The notes under the pieces were generated by a model. It did no database searches, was not told the origin of the DNA, and worked only from the letters and a program-made list of their open reading frames with translations. The translations under genes were made by a program, and so were the position numbers. Shown here one piece after another: positions 37,051 through 44,474 of a stretch of DNA of 44,474 bases (positions are counted from its first letter, which is position 1; every line of letters begins with the position of its first letter). This DNA is from Setaria digitata (Eukaryota; Nematoda; Chromadorea; Rhabditida; Setariidae): positions 1-44,474 of the forward strand of contig RCAB01000496.1 of assembly GCA_003640385.1 (NCBI GenBank), in the 5' to 3' direction.

Positions 37051-38384
37051 CAAATAGCAAGCATACTTTCAAATAGTTCTTACTTAACAGGAAAATGAAT
37101 TAAAAAATTGACCTTTCTAGGAAAGAAATCGAAAATTCCTTACAAATCTAGTGAAATGAAAATATTTGTGGTATTTTAAATAACCTCGAAATTTAACTGC
37201 TAAACATGTAAAAGCTTAAAATTGGTTAGCAAATGAGCATTTTATCATAAAATTTAGCTTATCTGAACTTTGAACTTCTTCATTTTTACAGGATTTCCGA
37301 ATTTAAAGAACAAATGCCATTATAATTTTATTTACAAATTTTAATTATTTTGCAAAGTTTTTAACACACGCAGAGCAGAATTTGTTTAATCACCAAATTA
37401 TAATTGTAATTAAATCTTTATTTTGTTTTTCTTTTTGCAAAGTTTTACCTTATTCCTTTTTATTTTTATTTTTTAAATAATTAAAATATGGAATAATAAA
37501 AAATTGCTGTGTAATTTGCACTTCAACTCTATTTTTAACATCTCTTTATCGTAAAAATTATATGGAAAGAGAAGGAAGAAATCTAAAGGCACCATATTGC
37601 TAGCATCTTAGTGTATTGCTTATTTGCCTAGCAATGGGAATCCAACTTAGAAAGAAACATTTACAGTAAATACATAAGCAACATTTAAGTAGACAGATAG
37701 TGAAGAGATAGCCATGTTAATGTTAACATCTTATTGCTGTGTAATTTTGTCTAACAATTTATACAGTATCATTTTTAAAATAATTTTTTTTTTTCAATTT
37801 TAATTTTACAATTTTAAGAGAAAAAAGAATGCCTTTTTCTGCCTTTCTATGACATTTTATGAAAAAAATTGTGAACAATCGCAGCAATATCATAATGCAA
37901 CAGTAATTAATTACCAAATTTTTTCATTGAACAATGGAAATTCGTACAAACTAATTAACGCCAATTGTACAGCACATGTCTAGTACTAATAGAAAGAAAT
38001 TGGAATACCAAAAAAAAATATTCCGACTTTTGAAAATTATTAAAAAATTAAGCAAAATTATAGATTTTTAAAATATCTTCTAACATTTCCTTTTTCTATT
38101 TTTTTTTTCTTTTTTTTTTTTATAAAAAAAAAAAACTATTACTTTTTTAGGAAATCATCAAGTGCAAATTACAAATTACGGTGTTTTGTCAGTGCTGATG
38201 ATAATTATGATCGTGTTGCTGTGATAATATTAATAATAGTAATAGTAATAAAAAAAATAAAATAAACTAGTAACAATAAGAATAATAGTTATGAGTATGG
38301 TGATGGTGATGATAACAGTTTGATTTTTGTTACAATATATTACTAGTAATTGATCTTTGTATCAAATTCAAAAGTATGCAACTT
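37051..38384. other. Convergent intergenic region
   Basis: About 1.3 kb between the 3' ends of two convergent genes. I see only AT-rich sequence, poly-T runs near 38.1 kb and no exon with supported splice sites. Confidence 0.6.
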
Positions 38385-38737
38385 TTAGTCACGTGTGGCC
38401 AAGTCGAATATTGGACAGATACTCGTCAATCCGCTGAAAATGAATTATGGAAAATTTAAAATAATTGAAGTTAAAAAAATAAGTTATTTTTTTCTTTTTT
38501 ACATTGCAAAAAAAAAAAGAAAAAAAACTGGNAATTTTAAGTGAACTTTGAAATTTAAGAAATTTTGAACTTAAAATTAACGGAACTGGAAAAAAGACGA
38601 AATTTCCGATGAGTGAGATGGAGAAAATTTTGTCAATGCACGCAAAGTTCACATAACACTCCTCATTTGGAACAAATATAAACTTCTATTAGATGATTAG
38701 CTTACTGTATTTATTTCTGCTGCATACTGTACTAGCC

Positions 38738-38770
<33 letters not shown>

Positions 38771-41700
38771 TAATAAAATAGAATTTTCTTGTAGCACAAG
38801 ATAATAATATAAATTAGCTTAGAAAGTAGCATTTTTTTTCGCCTCCAATTAATAAGACAATTAAAATGACTTAATAAGTTGAATATGTCCGGAATCTACC
38901 GTATCATATTACCTGACACCTGCTTCCATCGTACATTTGCACATTTCTCCGGCAGCTTTCCTCCAGCCTATTTGCTTAATGCATTTCAGGATTGTTCGAC
39001 GACTTCGATTCAGGTTTATTTGTGGTTGACATCTACAAATTCAAAAAGAGAAGGAAAAAATATTATCTTAATTGGAAAGTATAATTAGAAGGATGTTTTA
39101 ATGAATTAAGCACTAATCCAACCAGACAACCTATTAATATGATCAGCTTGGTTGGACAACTTCTCAGCAGATTGTACCAACCTGAATTAAAAAGTGCAAC
39201 TAAGAAAATGTTTTTAATTAATTGAGATTAACTTGGTTAAGCAACTTATCAGCAGACAATAGAAATATTTTTCGAAGCATATCGTAATACTATCCTGTTC
39301 AACTATCAATTTCACTTCTTAACAGCTTATCAGTAGATGATAAAATGATAGACTAACGCATGTTTTTCAAAGCATGCTATAATACCATCTCCTTCAATTA
39401 AGCAATCTTTGACACATTTTCCAATTTCCAGTGCTGTATCTAAAATTTTCCGGATTGGTTGCAATGCTGGATTACTGCTAATTCGATCTTTTGCTGCTTC
39501 AATTTTTTCGCCTGTTAAGCTGATAATTCTTCTAATATCTTGTTTTGGTATCTGTGGTCCATTCTTTGAATTAGCACAACTGGAAATTTCCGATCAAAAA
39601 CATTTTGTCAGCTTTACAAAATAACACAAATAATTAAGAAATGAATCGATTAAGTGATTAATTTTATTACAATTATTTTCACTTCTAATTTTTGTTTTCT
39701 TGCTATTTTATTTATATTTCTTTGCACTAATTTCTATCTTCTTTTCTTTTACTTTCTCTCATATTAAATTCCGAAACTATATTTTTGCTATTTATTATAA
39801 AATCAAAAAAAAAAAGCACTTTTATAAATGTTTAATAAATTTTTGCCTCTTAACTTTACACCTGTTTCGCCTATTTCCTTAGCACCAAATAATTTAGCTG
39901 TTGAATTCTTTTAAAAATCAAATATACCTACTGTGTAATTAATTAGTTCATAACTACTTTTTATGTGTAAAAAAAATAACCACTCTATGTAAATGTGTAA
40001 AAAAAAGAAAGCGAAAATTATTCAATTTTTCTGTATTGAAAACAATTTCCTCCTTTTTTTTTTTTTTTTATGGAAAACATACGGAAATTAAAGGATGAAA
40101 TGAAGCGAAATAAGTATATTTTTCTAGTTCAAATAAAAATTAAATTTTGGTTTTTCAAAATTTCGTTTTTTTTTTTTAAACTTTCTTTAATGTTAATGAA
40201 ATTTTTATTATTGTAGAAAAATTATAAATAGCAAATTTTCGACAATGAAATTTTTATTTCGGAAATTTGCTCGATTTTTTTTTTTTAAACAAATGGAAAC
40301 AATGAATGAATTAATGAGCAAAATGATTGGTTGAAATTTTTGGATCATAGAAAAAACAAACGATTTAATATTTGATTTAATGCATCGAATCAAACGATCA
40401 GCGATCGGTTTTTGCTGCACAAAACATTGCCACAGATTATCGGGCCTTGTTGTTATCTAAATTTTATCAGTTATAATTTAAAATAGAAAAAAAAAAAAAG
40501 GAAGAGAGAATGGAGAATTTAATTGTCATTAATGGCAATTACAGTATCACTAATAGTATGAAACAGTGCAATCAGGCAGAATTGCTGGAACAATTATTTT
40601 GTGCTAAATTAAAATCGCTTAAATATTCTCCTTTCATTTTTTTTTTCACAATTATTTTGTGAAAGAAAAGGAATAAAAATTTTGATAAATATATTATCAG
40701 AAATGATAATTTTTTAATTATTTTACATTTAAGAAACATATATTATCAAAGAGTGATAATTTTTGATTTTTACAGGAAAAAAAAAGTTGCTTTTCGTTTT
40801 TTTTTTTCCTTTAATAAATATCTATTAACACAGACGATAATTAGCGTAATTAGTGTAGAAGACAAATGAGAATCACACCTTGGTAGCATCTCGATCCCAG
40901 CATTTATTCGAACATTTTTCTAACTTTTTCTCGAGCTGTTTCATGCAAATACTTTCTTCCTCACACCAACATTGCCTAATAGTTTCATTTGCTGATGCTG
41001 ATTCGTTTAAAATCTTCTTACCTTCATGTGAGAACTGAAAGAAAAGAAGGAATAAAAGAACTGGATATAGAGTTGATAATAATTTTTGCTATTAATTAAT
41101 AGAAAAATAAATATTATGTATGATTAAATTGCTTTAAACTCAATTAAAATTGTTTGGGATAATTTTAATTAATTAAATTAACGTAAGTGAGCTATAATTA
41201 ATGCAAAAAATAATTGTTACTCATTTATTTTTGCTAAAAAAAAAAAATGATAAATTAATTCATCTCAAATATCGTGTCATTATTTGCTGCACAGTACAAG
41301 AAAAGTACAAACTTAAAATAAGCTTTTTAAAAAAAAAAAAAATTTAATTTAATTTTTTTTAATTTAATGTTTTTTTTTAAAAAAAAATTTAATTTTTTAA
41401 AATAAGCTTTTTAGTAGGAAATTTTGTAAAAAAAAAAAAAGAAAAAAAAAGCAAGACATTTTTTTCTGTTGCTTTTGCTATTCTATATGAAAATATCAGG
41501 AAGAAAAAAAAAAAAACTTTATTTGAATTTGAATTGCTATTTTTTTCTTATTTAAAAATAAAATATTTTTTGTTTTTTTTTTTGATTTTAATTAATAAGA
41601 TATTTGTTTTATGGGTAATTATCATTCTGCTGTGAGAAAATTTGATAATTTTGCTAGCATGATAATTAAAAAAGGGAAAAGAAAGGAAAAAAAGAACTTA

Positions 41701-41788
41701 CAGTACTCAAAATGTCACTTTCACTTGCACAGATTAATACAGTATTTAGCAGTAAAATGAAGCTAATTGAATAGGAGAAGGAGTGCAT
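38385..41788 (-). CDS. Secreted 14-cysteine protein, possibly CPG4-like
   Basis: Six exons, complement 41788-41702, 41034-40877, 39579-39358, 39181-39131, 39032-38913, 38433-38385; 228 aa, all phases consistent. A clear signal peptide (SISFILLLNTVLICA, cleavage near residue 21) precedes a mature chain with 14 cysteines, an even number suited to seven disulphides: QCWCEEESIC, EKCSNKC, VCANS, GKCVKDC, IACFEKH, RCQPQ, LKCIKQ, MCKCTM, SICP. It is otherwise helical and charged, with an NET sequon near residue 46. Spacing recalls the nematode chondroitin proteoglycan 4 (CPG4) domain, but I cannot confirm that without a profile search; a GAS1-like fold is another possibility. Donors are varied (GTAAGT, GTGATT, GTTAGT, GTTGTC, GTAATA). 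Intron 3 contains decayed copies of exon 3 and exon 4 sequence. The gene is convergent with the Reeler-EGF-ShK gene. Confidence 0.8.
39216..39338 (-). pseudogene. Decayed duplicate exon copies inside intron 3 of the Cys-rich gene
   Basis: On the minus strand, 39258-39216 reads ADKLLNQVNLN then a stop, clearly related to exon 4 (AEKLSNQADHIN). A segment at about 39292-39264 resembles the end of exon 3 (TATTACGATATGCTTCGAAA versus TATTATAGCATGCTTTGAAA). A third fragment, 39338-39306, reads TDKLLRSEID. The copies lack usable splice sites and contain stops, so they look like a decaying tandem exon duplication. Confidence 0.75.
40684..40772. repeat. Diverged tandem pair with TTATCA/TGATAA dyads
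   Basis: Two adjacent segments, about 40684-40715 and 40737-40772, each read ATATTATCA, a 3-7 nt spacer, TGATAATTTTT. Each is a small hairpin and the pair is a direct repeat. It lies in intron 2 of the Cys-rich gene. Confidence 0.6.
41315..41413. repeat. 15-bp direct repeats flanking an A/T-only near-palindrome
   Basis: AAAATAAGCTTTTTA occurs at 41315-41329 and 41399-41413. Between them lie about 70 bases made almost wholly of A and T runs with TTTAATTTAA symmetry. Intron 1 of the Cys-rich gene. Confidence 0.8.
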
Positions 41789-44474
41789 CGATTAAAATCT
41801 ATCTTTAATGAATGATTTAAATTTCCTTAGTACCTAAATACTATTATCTTATTTAAATAATTAGTTTTTAAAACTATCTAATAGTGCAAAAACGAAGAAA
41901 TGATAAAGTAACAAAATGACAGAAGTATAAGAAAATACTAAATTTTTCTCAGTTCCTAAAGAAATAAAGTAATTAAATGAAGTCATATTGTATTTAATTA
42001 AATCTTGAAAAAGAAAAGTAATTAAAAAATAAGCACAGAGTTTTTTTTTTTTTTTTTGATAAATGATAATTTTTAGGAAACACAATATGCTAGCTGCAAA
42101 TCATACAAAAAGATAGATTTCATACTGACTGCTCTTTTGTGAAAAAAAGGAAAGAAAAATGATTATGATTGTTAAGATGATATATTTGATCGGAAATAAA
42201 ATTATATCAGACTAATTATCATTTAGTTAGATGCATTATCTCTAATTGATAAACTTATCCATGTATCACCTTTATAAATCATAAAATTAAATCGTTGTTT
42301 AGCTAGTAGAATTAGAGATAATAATGAAAAAAAAAACGATAAAATAATATCACTTGATATTGAGAATATGATCACTTAATCACTGATAAAAATAAGAACA
42401 AAGAAAAAAACGAGAGAGAGAGAATAAAAGAAGATTATCCAAAAAATAAAAAAATAAAAATAAAAGTAAGAAATAAAAAATTTAGACATTTAACGAGAAA
42501 ATGATAAAATCAAATCCTAATTTTTCAATTTAAAAATACATTTATGCTTTCAAAATTTCCTATATGAAATATTTCTACATATCGAAAACGATCAATAAAT
42601 TAATGATGATTTGTAATAAACAAAATTTGAAATACTAATAATAATAAACAGCAGAATAAAGCGGTAGTAAATAAAATGGCACATTTTCAACCACCGGTTT
42701 CATTAATGCAACTTTATTTTTTTCTTTTCACCACTTTTGTGTTTTCAATTTTGCAAATTAACACCTTATTAATTAATGATAGATGTGAAGGGCTGACTCG
42801 GTAGTTTTCTCCGAAAAGCGTAATTATTACAATTTGAAATATTTCAAATTTCAAATTTGAATTTTTTCCATTCTTTGAATATAAGCAGGTAAAAATTAAT
42901 TGGATAAAAATGACACGAAGTAGCAGAGAATGCATGAATGTATAAAATAAATTTCTTTTACATCTATATAATTTTTAATTGCATATTATTTACATAGCAA
43001 TACATATGATGCATTGCTTTATGATTTATTAATTTAATTTTCTTTTTTTATTTTTAATGATTAATTTAAAATGAACAAATTTGATGGATGTCAATTATTA
43101 GCTAGAACAAACGAGAGAACCGCTAAAATATCTGTCTTATTATTTGCAGCTTAAAATTTTTTGATTAAAGAGAGAAAGAAGAAGAAGAAGAAGAAGAAAA
43201 AAAAAAGGTACTTCAATAATTAACAAAACTAAATCTTTTCACACCTGAAATAATACCATTTGAAAGAGAATGATATTTCCAAATAAATTCAAATGATAAA
43301 ATTACTATCTCAAAATCAACCAAGATGTGAATAGAAAAAAATTTATTTTGAAAAAAAATTTGCTCAAGCAAGTTTTAAAAACGATCTTATCTGAAAACAA
43401 ATGCAAACAGTAAGAGTAATTTAGGTCATTTTAGCCATATGAAAATTTATGTCAATTCATTTTTAACTCCCTTCTTCTTACACAATCTGAATAATTCCTT
43501 TTTTTTTTTTTTTTTTTTTTTTTTCCACCTCTTTTCATCATCCTCTTCTTTCCTGTCAGCAAAACCGGAATTTTTTTCTCGTCTAAATTTTACATTACGC
43601 TTCTTCTCAAAAATAGGAAAATATTGCGAAGTTATAAATGCATTTACTATGACGTGGTGTGATGATGATATCATTTCATATTTTCGTTAAATTTTTATAC
43701 AAATAAATAGCTAAAAATCATTATCATCTTTATTAGATTTACATATTAAATATAATAACCTATTAGTAGTGATAATCGATCATTACAATCTATCTCTGTT
43801 AGATCCACATATTAAATTTGTCTATGTATATATTTAAATAATTATATATATTGATGAATAATTATGATCACTTAACTAAAAATTTAACAATTTCGTAGAA
43901 AATTTCAAAATCTAAGACTAGAGTTATGTTGCCAATGGGAATTATTTTTACTTTTAAAAAAAAAAAAAGATTGATCTATATGGTGAAATTTAGTCAACGC
44001 CAAAACTTTTACTCCAATTAAAACAATCTATATCAGTATTGGTAATTAAAAAAGAAAAAAAAAAAAAGCTTAAGAAGAGTGCTTTACTTTATATTATTCA
44101 GTAACTTTTGCAAATTGCATGATGCAATTGTATCAAATCATAAAATGTAACAGTATGATCCATCATCGCTTTTAAAATTTTATATAGCGAGAAATTTTAA
44201 ACCAATAAATGCAATATTATTATTGGGCAAATAAGAAAATGAATTTTTATTAGAATATCTCGAGCGGATACTGTCGCACTGTTTTAGACTAAACTTTGGA
44301 GCCTCTTTTAAAATTTTCAATTTTCGATAACATTCAATTAAAATTTGAAAAGGATATTAATTAAGTTTAGTATTCGATTCTTTTCAGAACAATATTTTCA
44401 CCTTAGTACTACTCAGTATTGTGATTAAACTAGACTTTCACCTGTCTTTTATTCGATTAGTTTTTTTTTTTTTT
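41789..44474. other. AT-rich region upstream of the Cys-rich gene
   Basis: About 2.7 kb with no exon I can support. The open frames present are driven by poly-T/poly-A (for example the runs at 42.04 and 43.5 kb). The promoter of the minus-strand gene should lie at the left end of this stretch, but I recognise no element. Confidence 0.6.

Noticed and set aside
36990..37077. Exon frame reading TVRKYRDGLSINTDKSASEM
   Set aside because: It needs a phase that the upstream exon does not offer with a plausible donor; the frame reading LYENIVMAY fits both the donor phase and the nitrobindin motif.
43439..43690. Open frames on both strands at 43.4-43.7 kb
   Set aside because: Both are driven by a long poly-T/poly-A run and biased composition, with no splice or domain support.

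Overview
This is a eukaryotic, strongly AT-rich window with many homopolymer A/T runs, microsatellites and four isolated N bases. Genes are split into small exons (about 30-320 nt) by AT-rich introns with TTTCAG, TTTTAG or TTGCAG acceptors. Several start codons sit a few bases after an acceptor-like AG, as expected for spliced-leader trans-splicing. Together with the ShK, nitrobindin-type and Cys-rich secreted domains this suggests a nematode, possibly a filarial/spirurid worm. That identification is an inference.

I rebuilt five multi-exon genes by reading both strands and requiring the reading phase to match at every junction. From left to right: (1) the edge of an exon encoding an 8-residue tandem repeat (2-127, +); (2) a histone stem-loop-binding protein, SLBP/CDL-1 type (4826-7279, -, 8 exons, 432 aa); (3) a long coiled-coil protein with a C-terminal domain like that of mitochondria-eating protein SPATA18/MIEAP (9574-16083, -, 16 exons, 694 aa); (4) a four-helix MARVEL-type membrane protein (19658-21695, +, 5 exons, 178 aa); (5) a secreted mosaic protein with Reeler, four EGF, ShK and nitrobindin/THAP4-type domains (28108-37050, +, 16 exons, 714 aa); (6) a secreted 14-cysteine protein (38385-41788, -, 6 exons, 228 aa). 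The remaining sequence is AT-rich intergenic DNA with simple repeats and a few weak coding candidates.

The genes do not form an obvious pathway. SLBP acts on histone mRNA, the MIEAP-like protein would act at mitochondria, and the last two are extracellular. Genes 2 and 3 are in tandem on the minus strand, 3 and 4 are divergent, and 5 and 6 are convergent.

The most unusual signals concern splicing and exon evolution. Three introns can only be closed at TTAAG rather than YAG. One intron of the MIEAP-like gene has AT where GT is expected. The nitrobindin domain has two possible C-termini, and only one carries the probable haem-ligand histidine. Three loci show tandem duplications that copy an exon end together with its 5' splice site and then decay. 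All exon models come from reading the sequence, without transcript data or database searches.
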